From NCBI GenBank assembly GCA_016201805.1, contig JACQCB010000199.1, positions 1 through 5,830 on the forward strand: DNA of 5,830 bases, written 5' to 3'. The notes beneath the pieces were generated by a model. The model did not search any database. It had not been told where the DNA came from and saw only the letters and a program-made list of their open reading frames with translations. Shown piece by piece: positions 1 to 4,755 of the stretch. How positions within the stretch are numbered: position 1 is the first letter of the stretch; every line of letters begins with the position of its first letter. The translations under genes were made by a program, and so were the position numbers. Source of the DNA: Nitrospirota bacterium (lineage in GTDB: Bacteria; Nitrospirota; Nitrospiria; Nitrospirales; Nitrospiraceae).

Positions 1-724
1 AGAGACCACGCTCGAACCGCATGACGGTCAACAATCCCTCGACGTTCTCGTTGAACTGGTGCCGCACGGTGACTTGCGGAAGACGTTGCCAGAGGTTGCC
101 GCCGTAGCCCATGATCGAGAAGTCGATCAGGTCCGGATGCAAGGCCATGATCGGGGTCCAGTCCATGCCGGCCGTGAGGCTGGTCTTGTCATTCGTATAC
201 TTCACGTGGGCCAAGCGCAGACGGGGTGGGATGTTGCCGGCATTGTCCGTCTGTCCGTAGAAATCCACTTCGACCACACCGGTCAGCGAGTGCTTGCCGT
301 CGGTCCGGTCGGCGCGGATGCCGAAGACGCTATAACGTGGGTTCAGGGTGCTGGACGCATTGTTCCCTTTGCCGGCCGCCGTGGCATACCCGTTGAATTG
401 ACCCGGGTCCAGCGGGTTGTTGTTCCTGCTGCTGTAGATCGCATCCAACTCGACACGTCCATAGGGCGTGATGGTGCCCTTGCTGCCTTCCGTATAGATC
501 GCGCTCAAGCAGCCGGCGCAAAGGTGCGTCGCCGGCTCTTCCTTGCGAATCAGCTGCCCGGCTCCCTCTTCCTCTTGCGGCGCCGGCTCTTGCTTGTGCC
601 GCTCTTCGAGCATCGGCTTCGGACCGCCGTCCTTCTGTTCCTGCGCAAACACCGGCATCGCAATCACGAAGAACGCAATCGCGATCAGCGCCGAACCGAC
701 ACGTTTCCAACTCTGCCTGTTCAT
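1..724 (-). CDS. DcaP-like outer-membrane porin, N-terminal part (runs off the window)
   Basis: The reading frame opens at ATG 724 and stays open to base 1, giving 241 codons; the C-terminus is outside the window. Residues 1-27 form a Sec signal peptide (basic start MNRQSWKR, hydrophobic core, VFA cleavage site before QEQ). Residues 28-66 are charged and Glu/Pro/Gln-rich. A cysteine pair C69-A-G-C72 follows, and the barrel seems to begin at YGRVELDAIYSS (88-99). Later alternating strands such as GVVEVDFYG and LRLAHVKYTNDKTSLTAGMDWTPIM, then LWQRLPQVTVRHQF, match the usual order in DcaP/porin-4 type trimeric porins, which pass small, often anionic solutes across the outer membrane. The substrate cannot be read from the sequence. 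A strong Shine-Dalgarno lies 10 nt upstream and fixes the start. The gene has its own promoter and a long attenuator-like leader. I am confident it is an outer-membrane barrel and less sure of the exact family. Confidence 0.88.
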   Translation of the reverse strand, partial: MNRQSWKRVGSALIAIAFFVIAMPVFAQEQKDGGPKPMLEERHKQEPAPQEEEGAGQLIRKEEPATHLCAGCLSAIYTEGSKGTITPYGRVELDAIYSSRNNNPLDPGQFNGYATAAGKGNNASSTLNPRYSVFGIRADRTDGKHSLTGVVEVDFYGQTDNAGNIPPRLRLAHVKYTNDKTSLTAGMDWTPIMALHPDLIDFSIMGYGGNLWQRLPQVTVRHQFNENVEGLLTVMRFERGL

Positions 725-831
725 GTTTTGAATGACCTCCTCCTGCCCGCCAACCATTCGTTGCACGCAGACCGGAGGGCCAAGGCAAAAAAAAACGCCC
801 TCCGGTCCGCCATGGACCAAAAGGACGCCAT
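721..831 (-). CDS. Possible 36-residue leader ORF overlapping the porin start
   Basis: ATG 831 opens a 36-codon frame (starting MASFWSMADRR) whose TGA (723-721) overlaps the porin ATG in an ATGA arrangement typical of translational coupling. GAGGA lies just upstream, close to the start and overlapping the stop of the preceding tiny ORF. The frame runs straight through the putative terminator hairpin and its T tract, which would encode Phe-Phe-Phe. The protein has no recognisable domain. The ATGA overlap may be chance: the porin has its own excellent Shine-Dalgarno, and a 36-codon frame is unremarkable in GC-rich DNA. Listed because, if translated, it would place ribosomes over the terminator. 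Confidence 0.2.
   Translation of the reverse strand: MASFWSMADRRAFFFALALRSACNEWLAGRRRSFKT
735..744 (-). promoter_or_regulatory. Ribosome binding site of the porin gene
   Basis: On the minus strand the sequence is AGGAGGAGGT, 10 nt before ATG 724. It is an extended match to the anti-Shine-Dalgarno sequence and decides the porin start. The leader carries CCTCCTC (855-861), complementary to GAGGAGG in this site, so long-range masking is possible. Confidence 0.8.
771..806 (-). repeat. 10-bp perfect inverted repeat competing with the leader terminator
   Basis: ACCGGAGGGC (771-780 on the plus strand) and GCCCTCCGGT (797-806) are perfect complements around a 16-nt loop that contains the nine-A/nine-T tract. 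In the porin transcript the 5' arm of this stem is the same segment that forms the 3' arm of the terminator hairpin, so the two structures exclude each other. It could be an alternative conformation in read-through transcripts or a stabilising 5' stem. Confidence 0.6.
787..827 (-). terminator. Intrinsic terminator inside the porin 5' leader (attenuator)
   Basis: On the minus strand, CGTCCTTT (827-820) can pair with GGAGGGCG (803-796, with G-U pairs). Inside this, after one bulged T, GGTCC (818-814) pairs with GGACC (808-804) around the 5-nt loop ATGGC. Nine T residues (795-787) follow directly. This has the form of a Rho-independent terminator, yet it lies between a strong promoter (904-932) and the porin start (724) with no other gene on that strand. 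It would release an RNA of about 110 nt unless read-through occurs. Alternative stems using the same arms lie on both sides. Confidence 0.62.
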
Positions 832-836
832 TGTCC

Positions 837-869
837 TCAATTCTGTGACACCGAGAGGAGGGACCACAT
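837..869 (-). CDS. Candidate 10-residue leader peptide upstream of the porin
   Basis: On the minus strand ATG 869 starts a 10-codon frame, MWSLLSVSQN, ending at TGA 839-837. GGGAGGG (876-882) lies 6 nt upstream, an ideal Shine-Dalgarno spacing. The ORF sits about 28 nt after the predicted transcription start and ends about 10 nt before the left arm of the terminator hairpin, the geometry of leader-peptide attenuators. It has two adjacent CTC leucine codons, three serine codons (TCC, TCG, TCA) and one Trp, so no single amino acid dominates clearly. Its Shine-Dalgarno is also one arm of a GGAGGG/CCCTCC stem, so ribosome binding would break that stem. This is inference from layout; no homology is claimed. 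Confidence 0.33.
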   Translation of the reverse strand: MWSLLSVSQN

Positions 870-903
870 TGTCCACCCTCCCGCGCACTAGTTTCGGGGG
901 CTT

Positions 904-932
904 TTTATAGCAAGCCCTGCCATCCCTGTCAA
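904..932 (-). promoter_or_regulatory. Near-consensus sigma70 promoter of the porin leader
   Basis: On the minus strand, TTGACA (932-927) is followed after exactly 17 bp by TATAAA (909-904). This predicts a start near 897 and a leader of about 173 nt before the porin ATG. It is a perfect -35, a near-perfect -10 and an optimal spacer, so this should be one of the stronger promoters in the region. Confidence 0.8.
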
Positions 933-936
933 CTGT

Positions 937-964
937 TTGTCTAAGGTTAATCTTGTGGTACTAT
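937..964 (+). promoter_or_regulatory. Weak promoter candidate for the lipoprotein gene
   Basis: TTGTCT (937-942), a 16-bp spacer, and TACTAT (959-964) preceded by TGG (an extended -10 TGn) predict a start near 971. The -35 boxes of this and the divergent porin promoter are only 4 bp apart, so the two polymerases would compete. The predicted start argues against translation from the upstream TTG at 937. Confidence 0.4.
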
Positions 965-984
965 GGGCCCGCCGAATGGGAGCC

Positions 985-2001
985 ATGAGAAAACCGACAG
1001 ACCGATCTCACATTTTCGGGAAGCACACAAGACCGGCCTTGGCGTTCCTCTGCTTCCTCATGGCTGGCTGTGCCACAACCCCAACTCCGGAAGCCATCAT
1101 TCACCAGAGTCAGAAGGGTGCAGTCTATCTGGAACCCATAGCCAACCGGTATCTCCAGGCGGCCCATCCCATCTCGCTGTCGGCCGACACAATCTCGCGG
1201 GTGCTGCGTGGCGTGTTGGTTCAAGGCGAACAGAGCGCGGTTGAATCCATCTTTGAAACCCAGGAGAAAGCCAGACGCGCGTTCTCCAATGACGAGGTGA
1301 CCTTCCTGACCCCTCTTCTGGTCACAGCCCTGTCACGGGCCACCCCTTCTCAGCAGATTCGATTCCGCCTCACCCATCCGCCCAGAGGCCAGAGCAAACT
1401 CTTCTCCATGTCGGAGAGCGGAGGAGCGGCTATCGGCTCCTCCGAGCCGCCATCCTATGGCCCGCAATTCGAGACTTCCACCGGGACCCTGTACGTCTAT
1501 GGGCTATCCCTGTACTTGACCTTGACTGAGTATCGGCAAAAGCCAAGCCGACCGGACAGCATCAATATGCCCAACCGCCGCCCCCCGGACACGGCCGAAC
1601 TGGATCGGATCGAGATTCTGTTCACCCCGAAAAGTGCGTTACGGCCTGAGTCATACCAAAAGCCGGGGTTATTGGGAGAGTCGCACCTAACCCCGATCAT
1701 CATCGACTACGAACTGCTTGCCAAACTGCCTGAGCCCAAGGCGCCGGCCTCTCAGCCGGCCTCGCGACCACCGCAATCGAGTGACAGCGACAGCGTGAAG
1801 ACACCGGCCGCCATCACTCCAAGCCTGCCGCCTCCGGCCCCAAGTGGGCCAGGGAAACAGGTTGAGACGGAATTGGAGGCCTTGAAGGAAGAGCTGAAGA
1901 CGATCAAGAAGCAGTTGGCTGAACAAGAAGCGGACCGTCCAAAGAAGCCCGCGAAGAAGAAAACAAAACCGGCCCCACCGTCGTCATCCCCCCAACCTTG
2001 A
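985..2001 (+). CDS. Conserved-style lipoprotein of unknown function with coiled coil and Lys/Pro tail
   Basis: I do not recognise this 338-residue protein. It has a type II signal: a long basic N-region, the hydrophobic run PALAFLCFLMAG, and Cys29 in the lipobox context MAG-C, so it is probably anchored in the outer or inner membrane facing the periplasm. Residues 30-240 look globular, with AAHPISLSADTISRVLRGVLVQ near the start and TGTLYVYGLSLYLTLTEY in the middle. Residues about 248-292 are Pro/Ser/Ala-rich. Residues about 293-317 (VETELEALKEELKTIKKQLAEQ) form a short heptad coiled coil. The last 20 residues are Lys/Pro-rich, as in proteins reaching towards peptidoglycan or a partner. An in-frame ATG at 976 and a TTG at 937 are alternative starts. 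I chose ATG 985 because it gives a reasonable signal peptide and lies downstream of the predicted transcription start; the Shine-Dalgarno is poor for every option. Confidence 0.85.
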   Translation: MRKPTDRSHIFGKHTRPALAFLCFLMAGCATTPTPEAIIHQSQKGAVYLEPIANRYLQAAHPISLSADTISRVLRGVLVQGEQSAVESIFETQEKARRAFSNDEVTFLTPLLVTALSRATPSQQIRFRLTHPPRGQSKLFSMSESGGAAIGSSEPPSYGPQFETSTGTLYVYGLSLYLTLTEYRQKPSRPDSINMPNRRPPDTAELDRIEILFTPKSALRPESYQKPGLLGESHLTPIIIDYELLAKLPEPKAPASQPASRPPQSSDSDSVKTPAAITPSLPPPAPSGPGKQVETELEALKEELKTIKKQLAEQEADRPKKPAKKKTKPAPPSSSPQP

Positions 2002-2062
2002 GTTAACTCCCAACGGGTGGCGCCGAACGGGCACTTTCTCACCCGCCCACCCCAGGCGCATC

Positions 2063-2100
2063 AAAACGCGCCCTTCCCCGTGCGCGCGCAGCGGAAGGGC
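2063..2100 (-). terminator. Probable terminator after the exonuclease gene
   Basis: On the minus strand GCCCTTCC (2100-2093) and GGAAGGGC (2077-2070) form a perfect 8-bp GC-rich stem around a 15-nt loop. GCG and TTTT (2066-2063) follow. It lies 63 nt past the exonuclease stop, in the convergent gap with the lipoprotein gene. The short T run, offset by three bases, makes it weaker than the leader terminator. Confidence 0.45.
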
Positions 2101-2163
2101 CCCCACTGGGGGATGGGTGGAGCGAGCACGGCTGGGTTGTTCGACGAGAGGACCCGCTCTTCG

Positions 2164-2889
2164 TTAACTCACCTCAATCAATTCCTTGCCCAGCAGCGCC
2201 ACCTCGCGAGAGAGCGGCTCGCGGAAATTCATACGACAGTAGCAGGCATAGGTAACATAGGTATCCTGCAGACAATAGTCGGCGATCTCCTTTCCCTGTC
2301 CCTTCGCCCACATCTCCGCCACCTGTTTCCCGCTGCCCGACTTGCCCTCGACCTTGAGCGCCCGCGCCAGCACATCCAGCTTGACCCAGCCACGCATGTC
2401 CCAGTTGCTCCAGACCGCCATCGTGTCGTAGACCGGCTCGGTCCTGAACTTGGCCAGGTTGATCTCAAGGCTCGGCTTGACCTGGTGGATGATCGACCGC
2501 TTCTTGATGAAGGGCAGATCGAACCCCAGGCCGTTGTGGGTGACAAAGAGGGAGGGCCTGATCTGCCCCAACTTGGCCCAGAACTGCCGCAGCAGTTCCT
2601 TCTCGTTGGCCCCGTACCAGGACACGGAGCCTTGCGGCTCCATCGAATCGGAAAACATGATCATGCCGATGCACACGATCCGGCTGAAGGTTCCATCGAA
2701 GGAGGATTTTTCGTATTGTTCGTCCTCTCCGCGCTTCCGCTCATCGGCATCAGCGTAGGCAAAGAGGTTATCGGCCGGCTCCGCACCAGCCGCAGGGGCG
2801 CCGCCACTGGCCGATCCAGACAGTCCGACAAGGCGCGCCCATTCCTCCCTCGGCGCCTGCACCGTCTCAATGTCGAGAATAATCTTCAT
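2164..2889 (-). CDS. Predicted 3'-5' exonuclease related to the PolB exonuclease domain (DEDDy)
   Basis: The 241-residue protein has all three motifs of the DnaQ-like exonuclease superfamily. ExoI is LDIETV with D6 and E8, ExoII is THNGLGFDLPFI with D124, and ExoIII is Y205-C-L-Q-D209, the YxxxD form of the DEDDy branch. With KLDVLARALKVEGKSGSGKQVAEMW before ExoIII, this matches the stand-alone PolB-like exonuclease family (DNA_pol_B_exo2 type). Such enzymes hydrolyse single-stranded 3' ends with two metal ions; the cellular role of this stand-alone family is poorly known. Residues about 27-50 are an Ala/Gly-rich insert. I take ATG 2889, which puts ExoI at the extreme N-terminus; TTG 2895 is possible. 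No Shine-Dalgarno is visible: an array of 7-bp repeats occupies that place. It follows mutT by 75 nt and is probably last in the transcript. Confidence 0.9.
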   Translation of the reverse strand: MKIILDIETVQAPREEWARLVGLSGSASGGAPAAGAEPADNLFAYADADERKRGEDEQYEKSSFDGTFSRIVCIGMIMFSDSMEPQGSVSWYGANEKELLRQFWAKLGQIRPSLFVTHNGLGFDLPFIKKRSIIHQVKPSLEINLAKFRTEPVYDTMAVWSNWDMRGWVKLDVLARALKVEGKSGSGKQVAEMWAKGQGKEIADYCLQDTYVTYACYCRMNFREPLSREVALLGKELIEVS

Positions 2890-2891
2890 GA

Positions 2892-2969
2892 GCAAATAGC
2901 CTATAGCTTATGGCTTATAGCAAGACAACGCCGCCCCTCTGCTCCTGCCATAGGCCATACGCCATCAGC
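2892..2969. repeat. Two inverted arrays of a 7-bp unit (consensus GCNTATR)
   Basis: On the plus strand 2892-2921 reads GCAAATA, GCCTATA, GCTTATG, GCTTATA, GC, an exact 7-bp period. On the minus strand 2969-2947 reads GCTGATG, GCGTATG, GCCTATG, GC, the same unit. The blocks are thus inverted copies separated by 25 bp (2922-2946) and can pair imperfectly along 23 positions. GCTCCTG occurs as a direct repeat at 2941-2947 and 2968-2974, flanking the second block. The first array fills the site where the exonuclease ribosome binding site should be; the second contains the mutT stop codon. They resemble the short heptanucleotide repeats known from some bacterial intergenic regions. Confidence 0.65.
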
Positions 2970-3399
2970 TCCTGTCTTGCATCAAGGCCTTGACCACAGG
3001 ACGGTCCGCCTGGGGGAAATCAAAATTCGACAGTTCCCCCGGCGTCACCCATCGAATCTCGTCGCAGTCGAGCGCCCGAGCCTGACCATCTTTGATCGCA
3101 CAGAAGAAAAAATGCAACTCGACGGTCTTCTCCGGATAGTCGTGCCGGACGACGCGAAACAGCGCCGGCTCCGTGATCCCGACTCCGATCTCCTCACGCA
3201 GTTCTCTCCGCAAGCAGCCTTCCAGCGACTCCCCTGCCTCGCGTTTGCCGCCGGGAAACTCCCAGAGCCCTCCCAGATAAGCCTCAGCCTTCCGCCGCGC
3301 GATTAAATACCGACCCTCGCTGAGAATCAGCCCGGCGGCCACTTGAACGACACAAGACGCGTGATCGCCCTGTGTCTTCCTATTTATCCCTCGCCTCAT
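2965..3399 (-). CDS. mutT: MutT-type Nudix hydrolase (8-oxo-dGTP diphosphatase)
   Basis: The 144-residue protein carries a complete Nudix box, G51-x5-E57-x7-R65-E66-L-R-E69-E70-I-G72-V73, whose glutamates bind the catalytic Mg2+. It is preceded by LGGLWEFPGGK, characteristic of MutT enzymes. Near the C-terminus FDFPQADRPVV corresponds to the F-P-x-A-N/D segment that reads the 8-oxoguanine base in MutT. It should convert 8-oxo-dGTP to the monophosphate in the cytoplasm and so prevent misincorporation. It starts 13 nt after the stop of the mutY-type gene, so both are probably co-transcribed and perhaps translationally coupled; the Shine-Dalgarno of its own is weak. The first 15 residues precede the usual family start and a later start is conceivable. 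A general (d)NTP pyrophosphohydrolase role cannot be excluded. Confidence 0.9.
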   Translation of the reverse strand: MRRGINRKTQGDHASCVVQVAAGLILSEGRYLIARRKAEAYLGGLWEFPGGKREAGESLEGCLRRELREEIGVGITEPALFRVVRHDYPEKTVELHFFFCAIKDGQARALDCDEIRWVTPGELSNFDFPQADRPVVKALMQDRS

Positions 3400-3412
3400 C
3401 CCGCATCACTCG

Positions 3413-4147
3413 TCACTTGTCACGCTTGGGGTCAAACGGATAGCTCTTACAGAAATCCTTCATCGGACAGAGCAAACAATAGGGATCACGTGCCGTGCAC
3501 AAAACCGCACCGAAGTCCATCAAGGCCTGGTTGAAATCATAGCCCTTCCCCTTGGGAATCGAGGCCTCGGACAAATTCCAGAGCATCGCCTTTTGCGTCT
3601 TCGGATCGCCGCTTGCGATGAAGACCCGGTGCAGCACGCGCATTACGTTCGTGTCCAGAATCGGCGCGTCTTCGTTGAAGGCAAAGGACCGGACCGCACC
3701 GGCTGTGTACCGGCCGATCCCCTTGAACGAGAGCAGTTCGTCCGAATCGTTCGGCAACATGCCTCCGTAGCGGGCCACCGTCTCGCAGGCAATACTGTGC
3801 AACCGGTGCGGACGGATGTTATAGCCCAGCGGATACCAGGTCTCCCGCACCTCCGCCACCGGCGCCTTAGCCAGGTCGTGAAACGAGGGATAGCGTTCCA
3901 GAAATTCGTGGTACTTGGGGATGACCCGGTCCACCTGGGTCTGTTGCAGCATGACTTCGGAGACCAGGATTTTATAAGGATCGGATGTCTTCCGCCAGGG
4001 CAGATCGCGGCCATACCGCCGGTACCACTTCAGCAGACGGTTCTGAAAGCGTCGCTTGGCGCCGGGCTCAATGGAAATCCCCGGCTTTAGGGAGGCGCGC
4101 TTGGCCGGCTTGGCTGAGCGGGCAGAAGAATCTTTTCGGTTGGCCAT
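3413..4147 (-). CDS. mutY: MutY-type A/G-specific adenine DNA glycosylase, short form without C-terminal domain
   Basis: A 244-residue HhH-GPD glycosylase. LPWR (49-52) and ILVSEVMLQQTQVDRVIPKY contain the catalytic E64. The helix-hairpin-helix FKGIGRYTAGA (141-151) is followed by PILDTNVMRVLHR with catalytic D165. Four cysteines, C217-x6-C224-x2-C227-x5-C233, bind a [4Fe-4S] cluster. MutY removes adenine opposite 8-oxoguanine. Canonical MutY is about 350 residues with a C-terminal Nudix-like domain that recognises 8-oxoG; here the protein ends 11 residues after the last cysteine, so that domain is absent, while a separate mutT follows 13 nt later. Tyr147 sits where both some bacterial MutY and the MIG thymine-DNA glycosylase have Tyr, so a T/G or broader specificity is possible. 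The N-terminal 30 residues are basic and probably disordered. It begins 46 nt after the tRNA-Arg gene with no visible terminator between. Confidence 0.88.
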   Translation of the reverse strand: MANRKDSSARSAKPAKRASLKPGISIEPGAKRRFQNRLLKWYRRYGRDLPWRKTSDPYKILVSEVMLQQTQVDRVIPKYHEFLERYPSFHDLAKAPVAEVRETWYPLGYNIRPHRLHSIACETVARYGGMLPNDSDELLSFKGIGRYTAGAVRSFAFNEDAPILDTNVMRVLHRVFIASGDPKTQKAMLWNLSEASIPKGKGYDFNQALMDFGAVLCTARDPYCLLCPMKDFCKSYPFDPKRDK

Positions 4148-4193
4148 CGGAGCAACTCACTCTCCATCATCTCCAGCCACGTCTCGCAGAGGT

Positions 4194-4270
<77 letters not shown>

Positions 4271-4275
4271 GTATC

Positions 4276-4499
4276 TTGGCGCGACAGGAACATCAGGACG
4301 TACTCCAACGGGTAGTGCCGCGCCAGGGACCTCCACGTCTTGGCGTTTGGGCACCGGAAAAGGTTGAAGCCCGTCTTCATCATAATAGATGAAGGTCGCG
4401 TAGCGACACCTTGCCCAGTGATCAAACGCCATGCCCCGCCGGTACTGCTGGCGCGACACTGCCTGATTAACAGCCGTCGGTGAGCACCTGTCGCGCCAA
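4276..4499. mobile_element. 224-bp imperfect palindrome with 13-bp terminal inverted repeats (MITE-like or structured RNA)
   Basis: The ends TTGGCGCGACAGG (4276-4288) and CCTGTCGCGCCAA (4487-4499) are perfect 13-bp inverted repeats. Further inverted pairs share almost the same centre (about 4385-4387): AGTGCCGCGCCAG 4314-4326 with 4448-4460 (12/13), CACCGGAAAAGGT 4352-4364 with 4408-4420 (10/13), TGGCGTTTG 4341-4349 with 4423-4431 (9/9), and the central hairpin CTTCATC 4375-4381 / GATGAAG 4388-4394. The halves are diverged inverted copies. Each half also contains its own inverted pair of TGGCGCGRCA (4277-4286 with 4316-4325; 4449-4458 with 4489-4498). No transposase and no clear target duplication are visible. 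The open frame crossing it on the minus strand ends inside the tRNA and shows no recognisable domain. Confidence 0.6.
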
Positions 4500-4595
4500 A
4501 CGACGAGCAAGCGAGACGCGCAATCGCTTAAGATATTCGACGGCGGCGCCTATCGGAGGGTGCGCCACCTCAATAGCCACGAGCGAAGCGAGGAG
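4500..4595. other. Spacer between tRNA-Pro and the palindromic element
   Basis: No gene is seen here. It holds a direct repeat, ACGAGCAAGCGAG (4503-4515) and ACGAGCGAAGCGAG (4579-4592), the second ending just past the CCA of tRNA-Pro. A 6-bp inverted repeat, AAGCGA/TCGCTT (4509-4514 / 4524-4529), is also present. There is no T tract on the minus strand, so nothing suggests termination between the two tRNAs. These motifs may be processing sites in a tRNA precursor. Confidence 0.35.
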
Positions 4596-4672
4596 TGGTC
4601 GGGGCGACAGGATTTGAACCTGCGACATCCTGCTCCCAAAGCAGGCGCGCTACCGGGCTGCGCTACGCCCCG
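4596..4672 (-). tRNA. tRNA-Pro (anticodon TGG), CCA encoded
   Basis: A complete 77-nt cloverleaf. Acceptor CGGGGCG pairs with CGCCCCG, anticodon stem CCTGC with GCAGG, and T stem GCAGG with CCTGT (one G-T pair) around TTCAAAT. The loop TTTGGGA places TGG at 4638-4636, reading CCA and by wobble other proline codons. A genomic CCA follows discriminator A. It lies 60 nt downstream of the rdgB stop on the same strand. Confidence 0.97.
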
Positions 4673-4695
4673 ACTCAAAGGTAACGATGAACGCA

Positions 4696-4755
4696 GAGCG
4701 ATGAAGGATGAACGAACTCTCGCTGCTCCCCTTCATCGTTCAATCTTCATCGCTC
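4696..4755. repeat. Strong GATGAA-type hairpin spanning the rdgB stop codon
   Basis: GAGCGATGAAG (4696-4706) pairs perfectly with CTTCATCGCTC (4745-4755). The stem continues with TGAACGA (4709-4715) against TCGTTCA (4736-4742), separated by one wobble and one mismatch, so the arms are 20 nt around a 20-nt loop. A further GATGAACG at 4686-4693 makes the region a family of GATGAA-type direct and inverted copies. The 3' arm encodes the last rdgB residues and stop. No T tract follows on the minus strand, so it is not a standard terminator; mRNA 3'-end protection or tRNA precursor processing are alternatives. Confidence 0.65.

Noticed and set aside
505..525. CAGC in the porin as a possible c-type haem site
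   Set aside because: Haem attachment needs CxxCH; here the residue after the second Cys is Leu.
59..910. Long plus-strand open frame at the left end
   Set aside because: It is antisense to the porin, which has a signal peptide, a strong Shine-Dalgarno and porin strand patterns on the minus strand. The plus frame has no recognisable domain and crosses the porin promoter.
2014..2045. CGGGTG/CACCCG hairpin after the lipoprotein gene as a terminator
   Set aside because: The stem is only 6 bp with a 20-nt loop and no T tract on the plus strand.
2892..2969. CRISPR-like array
   Set aside because: The units are 7 bp with no spacers, and the two blocks are inverted to each other.
2017..3306. Plus-strand open frame of 429 codons
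   Set aside because: It is the opposite strand of the exonuclease and mutT genes, both of which have complete catalytic motifs. Its sequence looks like antisense low-information protein.
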